Below, one piece after another: positions 43,134 through 52,977 of a DNA stretch of 64,000 nt. Position 1 is the first letter of the stretch, and every line of letters starts with the position of its first letter. The stretch lies in NCBI GenBank assembly GCA_963849065.1, contig CAWKFM010000005.1, positions 620,001-684,000 on the forward strand, given 5' to 3'. Below the pieces are notes generated by a model. The model saw nothing but the letters and a program-made list of their open reading frames with translations, was not told the origin of the DNA and searched no databases. Both the position numbers and the translations under genes were made by a program. Source of the DNA: TOLSYN sp963849065. GTDB taxonomy: Bacteria; Acidobacteriota; Terriglobia; Terriglobales; Acidobacteriaceae.

Positions 43134-43319
43134 TCACGGTTTTTCAACGACCTTCTGCACCTGCCCAAACTTGTCTTGGAGGTGTCCGGCCAGATTCTCT
43201 GCCGTACCTTCGATTTCCAGCTTGGGATTGTCTGTGAGTTGGCCCAGTTTTTCCTTGATCGTACCCTTCACCTGGTGAACCTTGCCTGTAATCTCATTCT
43301 GCGTGCTTGGCCGCATCAT
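43134..43319 (-). CDS. CsbD family stress protein, second copy
   Basis: 61 residues, differing from the copy at 1377-1562 only at a few positions (KVHQVKG against KIHQGKG). CsbD fold elements NEITGKVHQ and EGTAENLAGHLQDKFGQV are intact. The promoter is conserved: TATTAT (43362-43367) sits 32 bp from the centre of the operator at 43389-43404. Confidence 0.9.
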   Translation of the reverse strand: MMRPSTQNEITGKVHQVKGTIKEKLGQLTDNPKLEIEGTAENLAGHLQDKFGQVQKVVEKP

Positions 43320-43388
43320 GTTTCTCCTTCAGACGAGCCTTGGATTGCTTCGTCAGCTTTCATAATAGGAAAAACGAACACGGATATC

Positions 43389-43404
43389 TGGTCACTTTTA
43401 GACA
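43389..43404 (-). promoter_or_regulatory. Crp-type 5-6-5 operator of second csbD
   Basis: Minus strand TGTCT-AAAAGT-GACCA with TATTAT centred 32 bp away; identical to the site at 1632-1647. Confidence 0.6.
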
Positions 43405-43793
43405 CTATCAAGTCTTAATGCTGCCCAAGCTGGCGAAAAACAGAAGATAGGCGAGAAAGCGTTCGGCATACTCCGTGTCACAAGTGGAGGCGTGGATCGA
43501 ACGAGTCAGTCCGTTTAGGTCCTCCAAACAGCGAATTCAATTCCGCCGCACGAGAGGACGCCAAAAGCAACGCTGCGCTCCGGTCAGCGGGTTTCGAGCG
43601 GAAACTGGAAACCTACAACATAGAAGCAGAACTGTTCAATATTGCTCAGATTTGGGAAAACGTTGAGAGTACAAAGGAGAAACTCTCAAAGCCGCAATCC
43701 GTGGCTTCAGGGGTAAGTTGTTGCTGAAAGCCGGTGTGCAGGCAATGCCGCGAAAGCTTATAGAAGCTAAGAAAAGTTCCGAGGAGGGCACAA
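43405..43793. other. Intergenic region upstream of the sigma factor
   Basis: About 390 bases. A phrase near 43445 (GATAGGCGAGAAAGCGTTCGGC) resembles a crp-type coding fragment on the minus strand (compare 27635-27657), probably debris. The operator at 43633-43648 is the main element. Confidence 0.5.
43633..43648 (+). promoter_or_regulatory. Crp-type 5-6-5 operator of the sigma-factor gene
   Basis: TGTTC-AATATT-GCTCA. TACAAA (43670-43675) is centred 32 bp downstream; predicted start near 43682. Confidence 0.7.
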
Positions 43794-44477
43794 TTGACCA
43801 CCCCAAGAATGATGCTGGCATCGGGAATGTCAGAAGCTGAAGCACTCGAAGGTGCCAAGCAAGGCAACGGTGAGTGCTTTGAATTTCTTTACAAACTTCA
43901 CAAAAAGCGGGTCTACTCGTTATGTCTCCGCATGATTCGCGATGTTGACGCGGCGGAAGACCTTGCTCAGGAAGCCTTTCTCCAGCTTTATCGCAAGATT
44001 GAAAGCTTTCGCGGAGAGTCTGCGTTCGCCACGTGGCTGCATCGGCTCACGGTCAACATTGTCCTCATGCGCTTACGTAAGCGCGTACTCCCAGAAGTGT
44101 ACCTCGAGGACACTCTGGAGCCCGGAGAAGACAGAGGCCCAAAGAAAGAGTACGGCGGGGAGGATCGGGTTCTTACTGGTTCCATCGATCGTGTAAATCT
44201 GGAACGTGTCATCGAGAGCCTTGCCCCCGGCTATCGCATCATTTTTGTGCTGCACGACGTTGAAGGGTATGAGCACAATGAAATTGCCGAGATGCTGGGC
44301 TGTTCCCTCGGCACCAGCAAATCGCAGCTTCACAAGGCGCGAATGGTTTTGCGCAATCAGCTAAACGCAACCCGCGCTGAAAATGGCCGGTGCCCGGCAC
44401 CACAAAAGATGAAAACTGAGCGGAAAGTTACGGTGCCAACGATACGGGGCGCAAAAGCTGCGGCCACCGCCGCCTAG
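43794..44477 (+). CDS. ECF-type sigma-70 family RNA polymerase sigma factor
   Basis: Region 2 is visible (VYSLCLRMIRDVDAAEDLAQ EAFLQLYRKIESFRGES), with the -10-contacting FATWLHRLTVN. Region 4 shows the HTH EIAEMLGCSLGTSKSQLHKA. TTG 43794 is the likely start, as GAGGAGGGCACAA precedes it. A C-terminal basic tail of about 35 residues follows. No anti-sigma gene is adjacent, so regulation may be transcriptional, through the operator at 43633. The gene was lost from the left copy of the duplication. Confidence 0.9.
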   Translation: MTTPRMMLASGMSEAEALEGAKQGNGECFEFLYKLHKKRVYSLCLRMIRDVDAAEDLAQEAFLQLYRKIESFRGESAFATWLHRLTVNIVLMRLRKRVLPEVYLEDTLEPGEDRGPKKEYGGEDRVLTGSIDRVNLERVIESLAPGYRIIFVLHDVEGYEHNEIAEMLGCSLGTSKSQLHKARMVLRNQLNATRAENGRCPAPQKMKTERKVTVPTIRGAKAAATAA

Positions 44478-44912
44478 ACCTTTAGGAGAGCAGCGATTGG
44501 TGCCTTTCCCGCCGAAGTTCCGGGGATACTTTCGCCTGTTCATTGGCCATGCGCGTATAGCTGCCGGCCCGCATGTGCTCCTACATAGATATAGAGTCGC
44601 GCCTGATTCAGCAGGTGCAGCATGCGCCAGATTAACCCAGCCCAGGCGTTCGCTAATGTTTTTGGTGCGATGTTAGCGTTCGCGAAGGGTCTCCACCGCG
44701 ATTGCGAGCAAACAGAACGGGATCAGTCCCCAGCGCATCTTTTAACCGAATCGTTCGGATTCCTCGGGCTGCCGGCGAATCTCCGTCGTGTGCAATATGG
44801 AACATACTCAACCTCCCGCCTGCGCTAGAGTTTCTTATCTACCACGCCATTGCGCTGACATCCTTGGCCGTCGCGGATGAGAGGCGAGCGCCTCCCGTAA
44901 AGGTGGCATTTG
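44478..44912. other. Intergenic region
   Basis: No supported gene, RNA or repeat seen in about 435 bases. Short open frames lack ribosome sites and similarity. Confidence 0.5.
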
Positions 44913-46184
44913 ATGTTCAGCCTGTATCTCCGCAACGTACCAGCTTGCATACTGCTCTCGACGTTGCTCATACCTTGTGTTTCGGCCCAGGAGATGAGTA
45001 CGGTTCCGGCGCGATTGACGATCCCAGATGGAACTCCGGTCCAGCTTCAACTTGCCGAAAGTGTTTCCTCTGCGCACGCGCGCGTCGGAGACCTCCTGGA
45101 TTTTGTCGTGGTGAGAGATGTGAACGTCGAAGGCTTCACCGTGATTCCGGCCGGAACCGTGGCCAGAGGTTCGGTCACTGGAGTAAAGCACAAGCGGTTT
45201 CTGGGAATGGGAGGCCGCGTAGCCCTGAAACTCGATTCGGTAGAGCTAGTCAACGGCGATCGGGTCGGGCTGCGTGCCCGCTTCGAAGTGAAAGGACGCT
45301 CCCGGATCAAGCTGATGACCGCAGCGATGATCGCCACCGCACTGGTCTTCCTGCCGGCAGCGCCGGTTTTCCTGCTCACCCGTGGCCACGACACCACTGT
45401 GTTGAAGAGTACGGAAATCACGGCCGATATTGACGGAGTCACTTCGGTTCTATCGGCAGGGCTACAACGTTCGCTAGAAAGTTCTTCCGAACTGGACGGG
45501 ATGATGGATTATCTGCCGCCGCGTGTGTTCAATGGTAAGGGACGCGAGGGCGACATGTTGAACCTGGTTTTTGTCGGTCAACAGGAAGAGTTACAGAAGG
45601 CCTTTGAGCGCGCTGGTTGGGTCAAGACGGACAAATTCAAGCCGATATTCGTCTGGCACCTGTTGTGGCATGGAACTAATGACACGTGGCTACCGATGTC
45701 CAGGCTTTTTCTGTTCGGAAGAGTGCAGGACTACTCGTATGCCTTACCGGAGCCAGGTGCGGCCGCCTCGCGACGTCACCATATTCGGGTCTGGAAAACC
45801 GATTACACGATTGATGGGACGCCCGTCTGGGCGGCTTCGGCCACTCACGACATTGGGATTGAAATCGCGAAGCGAGGGCATCTGATCGGCCACAGGATCG
45901 ACCCTGCGGTCGATGCGGAACGTGATTTCGTTGGAGTCGACCTGACCAGTACATCGTTGGTCGGCCGGCAGGAATATTTGCATTCCCCTGATCCGGTATT
46001 TCAGGCGCTAACCGCATCCGGCGAGACCTATAACTCCGACGGCAGAATCCTTCTACTGGATCTCCATCTAGTCAGTCCGGACAGGATCAATATAGCCGGT
46101 CGGCCATCGGCCGTTTTTCGGGCAACGCTTCCGATCGCAGGTACGGCGAAGTTTTTCCAAAGCAATCTTAAGTCGCCTTTTTGA
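44913..46184 (+). CDS. LssY C-terminal domain protein, secreted/membrane
   Basis: A signal peptide (FSLYLRNVPACILLSTLLIP, cleaved near VSA) is followed by a beta domain (TIPDGTPVQLQLAESVSSAH ... IPAGTVARGSV), a membrane helix (LMTAAMIATALVFLPAAPVF LL) and the LssY_C domain (about residues 205-370: NLVFVGQQEELQKAFERAGW, DTWLPMSRLFLFGRVQDYSY, ATHDIGIEIA). The LssY_C family is uncharacterised, with roots in Legionella secretion-associated loci. ATG 44913 follows AAAGGTGGCATTT. Deleted from the left copy. Confidence 0.8.
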   Translation: MFSLYLRNVPACILLSTLLIPCVSAQEMSTVPARLTIPDGTPVQLQLAESVSSAHARVGDLLDFVVVRDVNVEGFTVIPAGTVARGSVTGVKHKRFLGMGGRVALKLDSVELVNGDRVGLRARFEVKGRSRIKLMTAAMIATALVFLPAAPVFLLTRGHDTTVLKSTEITADIDGVTSVLSAGLQRSLESSSELDGMMDYLPPRVFNGKGREGDMLNLVFVGQQEELQKAFERAGWVKTDKFKPIFVWHLLWHGTNDTWLPMSRLFLFGRVQDYSYALPEPGAAASRRHHIRVWKTDYTIDGTPVWAASATHDIGIEIAKRGHLIGHRIDPAVDAERDFVGVDLTSTSLVGRQEYLHSPDPVFQALTASGETYNSDGRILLLDLHLVSPDRINIAGRPSAVFRATLPIAGTAKFFQSNLKSPF

Positions 46185-46883
46185 CGGGCTCGATCTAGGA
46201 GATACTCGGCTTGTATGCAGTCGTTTTCAGGAGTCAATGAGTAGAGAGCGAGATTGGAATCGCGCGTAAGAATCGATTCAGAAGATACTGCGCGACTCGG
46301 TGCCTCCCGGCTACAAGCGGCAGCAGGTGGTGGCGGTCCAAGCTTTGGTCGCGGCTGGGCGTGATCGACGCTATCACGGAAAAGCATAAGCCGCGGACTG
46401 CCAAGCGACAGCGCACGACTACCGCACTCATGCCAACCACAAACGAAAAGGCTTGTTACGCCCACTGTGGCTGAGATTAATCTACTTGTTTTCATATACG
46501 TAGGGTGGGGTTTGCACGATGGGTTTGTTGCCAGACCGCAGGGTCGTTGAATACAACGAATTTACGGGGCATGTCCGGCGACAGATACACCCGACAGCCT
46601 GCATTTTCCGACCCCGAATATGCACGGCGTTTTCTATCTCGGCGAATGCGACGTCGCCCCCTATATCGCGCCGAAAAAACCGACCCGCTAGAAAATGCAC
46701 TGACGGAGGTCGGCACCAACCATACGATCTGAGATCTATCCCGACGGCCATTACAGCTTCGCAATTCCGGGCTTTCAATCTATGACCGGAACTCATGGGA
46801 TCGTGACTGGAAGGCTGCTCGCTTTATTCAGGCGGAATCCGCCGACGAACTCGAGAAACCAGTCCTTCTCATAGACCTGCATT
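46185..46883. other. Gene-poor stretch with degenerate coding debris
   Basis: About 700 bases. Fragments such as HGVFYLGECDVAPYIAPKKP near 46620 and SIYDRNSWDRDWKAARFIQA ending FIL near 46890 look like decayed protein sequence in shifting frames, of unknown family. No intact gene. Confidence 0.4.
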
Positions 46884-47090
46884 TTATTTTGTAACTTCGG
46901 TCATGGCCTTCCCGGCGGACTCAGGTTGACTCACTGTGCCAGCCGCAGCGGGAGCCTCGGCCGTGGAAGCCGCGACCGAGGACGGCGCGAGTGTGCCTTT
47001 GAAACTCGGGGGCACCGCCGCTAGGTGTGGAAGGCCGAAGTAAAGGGCAAGACCGATGACCAGAGTCGCGAGTGCGGGCTTGAGCTTCAT
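46884..47090 (-). CDS. Small secreted/anchored protein (68 aa)
   Basis: MKLKPALATLVIGLALYFGL is a signal-anchor, followed by an Ala/Ser/Pro-rich tail (SSVAASTAEAPAAAGTVSQP). Start ATG 47090 follows AGGGGATCCC; a longer frame is unlikely. No family. The operator at 47276 lies 185 bases upstream. Confidence 0.55.
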   Translation of the reverse strand: MKLKPALATLVIGLALYFGLPHLAAVPPSFKGTLAPSSVAASTAEAPAAAGTVSQPESAGKAMTEVTK

Positions 47091-47275
47091 GGGATCCCCT
47101 AAAAAATGGATATGAATGTCCCTACATGTGGAGTCTGGCGTGCAGTTCTTTCTGTTCCTTTCACCCCACACGCTGACCTCCGTTCACGGGCTCGAAGATC
47201 AGGATCATCGCTGTTACGATAACTCCCGCCGAGATGGGGTATTGTTCACAGTAGCGTCGATGGCAGGTGTTTGTA

Positions 47276-47291
47276 TGAGCAAAAACGCTCA
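47276..47291 (-). promoter_or_regulatory. Crp-type 5-6-5 operator, perfect arms
   Basis: TGAGC-AAAAAC-GCTCA. Minus-strand TACTGT (47248-47253) is centred 33 bp away. Predicted start near 47242, a long leader to 47090. Confidence 0.6.
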
Positions 47292-47383
47292 GTTTGTCTG
47301 ATCAATGCCGAGTCTTGCCAGGGCCAAAACAGCTGTGGCCCGCCGTTTCACGACGGACCACAGTGAGATCGCAACTCGCGAAG

Positions 47384-49180
47384 TTATCGCTTCCGCATGG
47401 ATTTCTTTTTTCTCGGCGAATGATTTGCCGACTTGAGTGTTTTTTCAGTATCGAGTAGAGCCAGTGAATCCACTGCGTTGAACGGGTACTCGCGGACCGA
47501 CTGCTGAGACTTCTGACCAGCAATGCTCAAAGTGATATCCACACGGCGATTGCTGGCGAGGATGATCGTATTCATATGATCAAGCAATTTCTGCCGCGAT
47601 TCCGTGCTTAGTTCGGGGTTTCTTTCGACCGCACTTTTCACTTCGACATCGGTCATCTCTTTCTGCTTTCCAAACGCCTCGGTCTCAATATCGGCCGCGG
47701 GAACACCCTGTTCGACCAGGAAGCTTTTGGTGCGCGCAACACGCCGTTCGGATAGTGCCTGGTTGTATTCCACGGAACCGCGAGGGTCGGCGTGACCTTC
47801 AAGAGTTAAGCGAGCGTCTGGCTTGCTTTGAATATAGGTTTGGAAATCGCTTGCAAGCGCAACAAGGGTATTCTCCTGGCTGGCAAGCAAGCCGCCGTCG
47901 GGATGCTCGGGCGTGGGCTTAGCCGTTGCGAAATAAATACTGTGCAGGGCAAGCCTCTTTTCGATTGGGCTGGCTTCCGTCTGCACAGGCGGTGGCGTTT
48001 GCACTTGCGGCGGCGCCTGCACGTTCACCGTGGTAGTGGAAGAAGCGGTAAGCGGCGGATTGCGGTCGTCACTTGCATTGCAAGTCACGGTAATCGTGCC
48101 GGGCCCAGCTCCACTGGTGCTAAGGATGGCCGTCGATGTGTTACCGGTGATGCTTCCAGCATCGGCAGCGAAGCTATAAGTCAAGCTGCGGCCATCGGGA
48201 CTGGTGGCAGTGGAACTGATCGTTGAGGATCCGCCCATCTGAACTGTATTGGGGTTCGAGGAGCATGAAATGGACGGCGGATTGGATTGCTTGACGGTGA
48301 AGCCAGCGCTGCAGGAAGCCACACCTCCGTGGCTGCCATCGCTCAGATTAGCCGTGATCTGGTAGGACCCCGGTTGCAGTCCAGCGGTGTCAATCTGGGC
48401 GGAAGCACCGCTGCCGGATACTTTTACTCCCGTGCTGGACCATGCGTATTTCAGAGTGCGCTTAGGATTGAAATTCGAGCCGCTGGCAGTGGCAGTCAGT
48501 GGATCGCCTGCGAAGACTTCCGTCGGCTGTACCGAGCAGGCCGCACTGGGAGCGGCTGAAGGCGCTCCGCCAAACATGAACACGAGGCCGGTCTGGAGTC
48601 TTGCACCATGAAGGACCGTGGTCGGAGTCGTTGTCGAAGGACCGTACCGGTAGCTGGAGTCTACATAGTCGGCGCGGATCAGACGCCACGCAAAATGTCT
48701 GGAAAGTTTGACATCCAGACCACCGCCTGCCATCACTCCAAACTTATCAATCTGGTGGAAGGCTTCAGGGTATAAACGCTGATCGCCAACTAACACCTCA
48801 AGGAATGGTGAAAAATGATTGTGGCGAAACGTGAACTTAGGGCCGAGCGATAGATTAGAGAAGTCGGCGTGGTCGAGTCTATTTTCACTGATGCCCCAGT
48901 GGTCGCTGGCGTCGAGCGTGATGCCAAAATGCCGTGTGAAATCATAGGTGGCGCTGGCTCCAGCTCCACGCAAATTCCAGTCGAGGTGACTACTCAGCGG
49001 AATCGATCCTGATGGAAGAGTTCCGTGCACGTCGGCACCGGGATACAGAAACGAATATCCACCGAAAAGTTCCCACTTGGGAGCTGATTGCTCCTGAGCC
49101 ACGGCCAGGGTGCCAAAGGCGCACAGGACTACGAGCGTTGATAATACCCGCCCAAGATGATTCTTGAAATGAAATGACAT
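47384..49180 (-). CDS. Outer-membrane beta-barrel protein with Ig-like repeats and OmpA domain
   Basis: A signal peptide (to about residue 29) precedes an eight-strand-like beta domain (about 35-200, WELFGGYSFLYPGADVHGTL ... RLQTGLVFMFGG). Two Ig-like segments follow (CSVQPTEVFAGDPLTATASG; SISCSSNPNTVQMGGSSTIS). A Pro/Gln linker leads to a C-terminal OmpA domain (about 450-560: YFATAKPTPEHPDGGLLASQ, EGHADPRGSVEYNQALSERR). It would span the outer membrane and bind peptidoglycan. Total 598 residues. Absent from the left copy. Confidence 0.85.
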   Translation of the reverse strand: MSFHFKNHLGRVLSTLVVLCAFGTLAVAQEQSAPKWELFGGYSFLYPGADVHGTLPSGSIPLSSHLDWNLRGAGASATYDFTRHFGITLDASDHWGISENRLDHADFSNLSLGPKFTFRHNHFSPFLEVLVGDQRLYPEAFHQIDKFGVMAGGGLDVKLSRHFAWRLIRADYVDSSYRYGPSTTTPTTVLHGARLQTGLVFMFGGAPSAAPSAACSVQPTEVFAGDPLTATASGSNFNPKRTLKYAWSSTGVKVSGSGASAQIDTAGLQPGSYQITANLSDGSHGGVASCSAGFTVKQSNPPSISCSSNPNTVQMGGSSTISSTATSPDGRSLTYSFAADAGSITGNTSTAILSTSGAGPGTITVTCNASDDRNPPLTASSTTTVNVQAPPQVQTPPPVQTEASPIEKRLALHSIYFATAKPTPEHPDGGLLASQENTLVALASDFQTYIQSKPDARLTLEGHADPRGSVEYNQALSERRVARTKSFLVEQGVPAADIETEAFGKQKEMTDVEVKSAVERNPELSTESRQKLLDHMNTIILASNRRVDITLSIAGQKSQQSVREYPFNAVDSLALLDTEKTLKSANHSPRKKKSMRKR

Positions 49181-49581
49181 TACGAATGTTCCTCCCGAAA
49201 GTTAACTCAGTTGAATTTCTACTGTTGAAGCTAAGTTGGTACTTGAACTAGGCAAGAACTGTACTGGGCGAATCTGGCGATGCAAGCCTGGACTCCCACT
49301 CACCAGGTGGCGAGATCGAGTAGAATGGCAGCTCCGATCCGCGCGTTTGTTATGTCATGCGGCCTTTTCTTTTCTGCACAGTGATGTAGCTCGTTGCTGG
49401 TGCAATCGTAGCTACTCTCGATTTGGTAATCTGTTCAAGATTGCTCATCTACGCAACCACGCTGCGTAAAAAAAAGACTGCCTAGCCCTCGTTAATCGGT
49501 GGTGTCCGGCAAGTAAAACCATCCACAACTGGCCGAGAGCGTAGGCGTAGAGCGTGATTTCACAAACGGAGATTGTGTCGG
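49181..49581. other. Intergenic region with operator
   Basis: About 400 bases without a recognised gene. Contains the operator at 49432-49447 with a -10-like hexamer. Confidence 0.6.
49432..49447 (-). promoter_or_regulatory. Crp-type 5-6-5 operator
   Basis: TGTTC-AAGATT-GCTCA. Minus-strand TACGAT (49405-49410) is centred 32 bp away. The next minus-strand gene start is 49180, giving a leader of about 218 bases, unusually long. Confidence 0.65.
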
Positions 49582-49914
49582 TTATGCCGCGTCAGCCGTC
49601 GCAGATGGCTCTTTTGCTTTGACTAAAGGAACATTGACCAAATGCTCGCTCAAGAACCAGGCTTGAAGCTCGCTCGGGCGCGGCACCTGGCTCACGACTA
49701 GATCGTTCGTGCCGTCATCACCCAATCCGATGGAGCGGCCCGCCAGTGTACGACACTCACCAATGATGGTCTTGTGGGTATCCAGCAAGCGGGATAGTTG
49801 AACGGGAGCTTCCTCGCGTCCGCTGGGAGGACGTTCGATTTGTGTAGTCTCTGCCATATCGGATGCCAGAGTGCTCCCGCTGTGTCTGCGTCTCGCTTTT
49901 TGGAAAATGGTCAA
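49582..49914 (-). pseudogene. Dps/ferritin-like protein, N-terminally truncated
   Basis: The readable part, TQIERPPSGREEAPVQLSRL, HKTIIGECRTLAGRSIGLGD and ELQAWFLSEHLVNVPLVKAK, equals the last two helices of Dps-like ferritins. The first half with the metal ligands is missing and replaced by unrelated residues. An extended C-terminal tail (KEPSATADAA) is present. A shorter remnant is at 1668-1889. Likely inactive; a full gene upstream was lost. Confidence 0.75.
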
Positions 49915-50137
49915 AACGGCGCAGCCCCTGGGACTTCAATTGTGGGATTCTAGAGTCGCGTTATCTTGGACCGAGCAGCCAAGGAGGCGGCGGAACAAGC
50001 TGGAACGACCGAGCGGTTTTACGGCCAGAGCCAGAGAGGGAAACTAACACCTATCTCGGATAGCGCCAAAGGGTGTAGCATTCTGTTCCACTCCTATATG
50101 CTGTTTGCGTATCTGGTGGGTTTTACGGGGACACATA

Positions 50138-50785
50138 ATGAACTTCTCAGCAGGAACAAAGGATTTGGCTCGAAGCCTTCTTGCTTACGAGACCGCTGCC
50201 GGCAAGTCCTCCGAGCCAAACGAACCTCCGGCCATTCGAGTGTGTGAGAAGCTGCGCGGGCCTCTTTGTGCGCTGGCGGGAGTTGCCGGCTATTGCTCAA
50301 TCCTTGCTCGCGCTTTGACGCTAGCGAGGGCGGAAGCTCCCAGTCTTGGCGCTTTGCAGGTTACGGCAGATGGGAATTTACAGGGCCTGGGAGAGCTTGC
50401 GTCACATATTGATTCGTATCGGGCTTCCGAAGGAGATGTCCTTCTTACCGCCCAGTTGCTCGGACTGTTTCTTTCTTTACTCGGCGCAGCTGTGACGCTT
50501 CAACTGGTGCAGGGTGTATTTCCAAATCTTACGGTCACGACCGAATCAGGCACAATCACGCCGTTCGAGGACATTCTGATGGAAGTTAACCAACTCAACG
50601 GCGTCAGCGACCGCCTTGAGTCGTTGGCGGACCAGAATCCTTCCATGGAAGATGCTCTTATGAGCGTCTCCGGGAATGTCCGCAACACAGCTACTGCATT
50701 GGAAGTTCTCGCTCTCATCAGAAGCAAGTCAGCCGAGCCGCAAAAGAAAGCGCCGAAGCCACGACGAGAACGCTATTTAATGTGA
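50138..50785 (+). CDS. Unknown soluble protein, second copy
   Basis: 215 residues, nearly the same as 2102-2749, with scattered replacements (SYRASEG for RYQASEG). It keeps CEKLRGPLCALAGVAGY and the hydrophobic LLTAQLLGLFLSLLGAAVTL. It is followed 156 bases later by its distant paralog and then the KaiC-like gene, which suggests a linked function. ATG 50138 follows ACGGGGACACATA. Confidence 0.7.
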   Translation: MNFSAGTKDLARSLLAYETAAGKSSEPNEPPAIRVCEKLRGPLCALAGVAGYCSILARALTLARAEAPSLGALQVTADGNLQGLGELASHIDSYRASEGDVLLTAQLLGLFLSLLGAAVTLQLVQGVFPNLTVTTESGTITPFEDILMEVNQLNGVSDRLESLADQNPSMEDALMSVSGNVRNTATALEVLALIRSKSAEPQKKAPKPRRERYLM

Positions 50786-50941
50786 TCTCTGCGATGAACG
50801 GCTTTGCGTCGATCTTGAGACGGTACTGCAACAGATTCACTCCGAGGTTTTTCAGGCGTTCCTCTGTCCGGCGAATTAGCGTACCATTGGTGCCTACGTC
50901 ATACGCCTAGGTGTGGCTGCGTATTTCTACGGAATGGAGCA

Positions 50942-51382
50942 ATGCTTCCACTAGGGACACGAGATTGGGCTCGACGACTTCTTGCTGAAGAGGCCGCCGC
51001 CGATGGAACCTCGCTGACAACGGGGTCAACAATCTCTCGCGTCTATGAAAAGCTCCGCCAAAGCCTATGTGCACTCGCGGGAGTTGCCGGTTTTCGCTCA
51101 CTCGCTTCTCGTGCACTGACCTTGGCCAAAGCGGAAGCTCCCAGTCTTAGCGCAATGCAGGTTACCGCAGACGGTTCTTTACAAGCGCCCAGCGAAGCTT
51201 CGGAAGTCGATAAGCTCCCAGCTGGAGAGAGTGAAGTCATTTTGCTCGCCCAGTTAATCGGACTGCTTCATGCGTTTATTGGCGAAGCGTTAACGTTGCG
51301 GCTGCTGCAAGATGCCTGGCCGAATGCAGTCTTCGATGATTGCGATTCTGAGGATGGAGAAAAGCATGAGCGCGCGAGATAA
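50942..51382 (+). CDS. Unknown protein preceding a KaiC-like ATPase
   Basis: The 146-residue protein shares RVYEKLRQSLCALAGVAGF, SLASRALTLAKAEAPSLSAM, and VTADGS with the protein at 50138. Its C-terminal part (LLAQLIGLLHAFIGEALTLR LLQDAWP) is helical and hydrophobic; the tail is acidic (FDDCDSEDGEKHERAR). It overlaps the KaiC-like start by 17 bases, so the two are translationally coupled. Unknown family; a partner or sensor role for the ATPase is an inference. Its first 36 codons are fused to a kinase fragment at 2905. Confidence 0.75.
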   Translation: MLPLGTRDWARRLLAEEAAADGTSLTTGSTISRVYEKLRQSLCALAGVAGFRSLASRALTLAKAEAPSLSAMQVTADGSLQAPSEASEVDKLPAGESEVILLAQLIGLLHAFIGEALTLRLLQDAWPNAVFDDCDSEDGEKHERAR

Positions 51383-52892
51383 AGTGACGATTCACAAGTT
51401 GCCGACCGGTGTGCCCGGTCTCGATGAAATCGTGGGCGGCGGACTCCCTGAATTTTCTTTCAATATCATCGCGGGTGCCCCTGGAAGCGGAAAGACCACA
51501 CTGGCCCATCAGTTCGTATTCGCCAATGCGACCCCTGAGCATCCGGCGCTGTATTTTACCGTCCTGGGTGAATCCGCCATCAAAATGCTGCGATACCAGC
51601 AGCAGTACACGTTTTTCGACCCGGCCAAGTTGCCCAATTCGATCCGCTTCATCAACTTGAGCCAGGTGGTGCTAGAGAAGGATTTGGACGCGGTTTTAGC
51701 GGAGATTATCAAAGAGGTGGAAAAAGCCAACCCTGCCGTCGTGGTGGTGGACTCCTTTCGCACGATGGTACGGAAGCCGCAAGGCAGCCCTAGCGAGATG
51801 GACCTGCAATCCTTCATTCAGCAGCTTGCGCTGTTTCTTGCGAGCTGGCAAGCTACCACCTTTCTGATCGGCGAATATGCCGAGGACGAGTTGCGTGACA
51901 ATCCCATATTTACCGTCGCCGATGGCCTCTTCTGGCTGAGCCAAATTGCAGAACGAAATTCTATCGTGCGAAAGTTACAGATCATAAAGCTGCGAGGACA
52001 GGCTTCTGTTCCAGGTCTGCATACCTTTCGCATCACCGATGCCGGACTGCAAGCTTTCTCGCGCACATTTGGGCTGAGCGGGCACAAAACCAAGCCACCC
52101 AGCCAGCGACGCCTTTCCATCGGTATTCCGGAGTTGGACAAGATGATGGGAGGGGGAATCCCTGAAGGCGATAGTCTCCTGGTAACGGGGGCCTCGGGAA
52201 CGGGAAAATCGGTCTTGGCGACCCAGTTCATAGCCGAGGGCATACGCCAAGGGGAGCCGGGTATTGTGGCAGTGTTTGAAGAACGTCCGCAAGCATACAC
52301 GGATCGGGCGGGCAGTTTCGGTCTGGATTTGGAGGCGCCGCAGAAGGAAGGAACGCTTCTAATTCTCTACCTTCGTCCGCTGGACCTCTCGGTAGACGAA
52401 ACCATGAACGAGATTCTCGATGCGGTCAAGAAGATCGGTGCTAAGCGCCTGGTGATCGACTCGCTGGCGGGATTTGAAATGGCGCTGTCGCCCGGATTCC
52501 GTGAAGACTTTCGCGAATCTCTCTACCGCATGATCTTCGCATTGACCGGAATCGGAGTGACGATTCTAAGTACGGTGGAGGTCGACGAATCCTTCACCGA
52601 ATTTCCCTTCAGTACCTACTCGATTTCTTTTCTCACCGATGACATTATCCGGCTGCGGTACGTATCGATCGATGGCCAGCTTCGCAAGATCCTGGTGATT
52701 ATCAAAATGCGGGGGGGCGACCACAGCCAGGACATTCGCGAGTATGAAATCACCTCCAAGGGAATGGTCATTGCCGGCGAACGTCTCAAGGACTATCAAC
52801 ATCTGATTACGGGGATTCCTGAGCGGTTGATCCGATCCGGCGAAAGGGAAGAACTGCTCCCACGGAAGTCTAAGGCCAAGAGCAAGACATGA
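51366..52892 (+). CDS. KaiC-like tandem RecA-fold ATPase (508 aa)
   Basis: Two KaiC domains are present. CI has Walker A GAPGSGKTT (residues 37-45) and Walker B VVVVDSFRTM. CII has Walker A GASGTGKSV (about 275) and Walker B RLVIDSLAGF. After Walker A, CII keeps the catalytic pair in VAVFEERPQAY, but CI reads YFTVLGESAIK, without the double Glu. KaiC relatives outside cyanobacteria often act in stress signalling with receiver or RsbR-like partners. ATG 51366 follows GGAGAAAAGC. A REC-RsbRD-like gene lies downstream on the opposite strand. A basic tail ends KSKAKSKT. Confidence 0.9.
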   Translation: MSARDKVTIHKLPTGVPGLDEIVGGGLPEFSFNIIAGAPGSGKTTLAHQFVFANATPEHPALYFTVLGESAIKMLRYQQQYTFFDPAKLPNSIRFINLSQVVLEKDLDAVLAEIIKEVEKANPAVVVVDSFRTMVRKPQGSPSEMDLQSFIQQLALFLASWQATTFLIGEYAEDELRDNPIFTVADGLFWLSQIAERNSIVRKLQIIKLRGQASVPGLHTFRITDAGLQAFSRTFGLSGHKTKPPSQRRLSIGIPELDKMMGGGIPEGDSLLVTGASGTGKSVLATQFIAEGIRQGEPGIVAVFEERPQAYTDRAGSFGLDLEAPQKEGTLLILYLRPLDLSVDETMNEILDAVKKIGAKRLVIDSLAGFEMALSPGFREDFRESLYRMIFALTGIGVTILSTVEVDESFTEFPFSTYSISFLTDDIIRLRYVSIDGQLRKILVIIKMRGGDHSQDIREYEITSKGMVIAGERLKDYQHLITGIPERLIRSGEREELLPRKSKAKSKT

Positions 52893-52977
52893 CAAAAAGA
52901 GATGAATGAAACGCATCCATAGCATGCGCCGTCGGACCCGGCATAGGACCATGAAGATTGCCAGAAAGCGGCCCGGT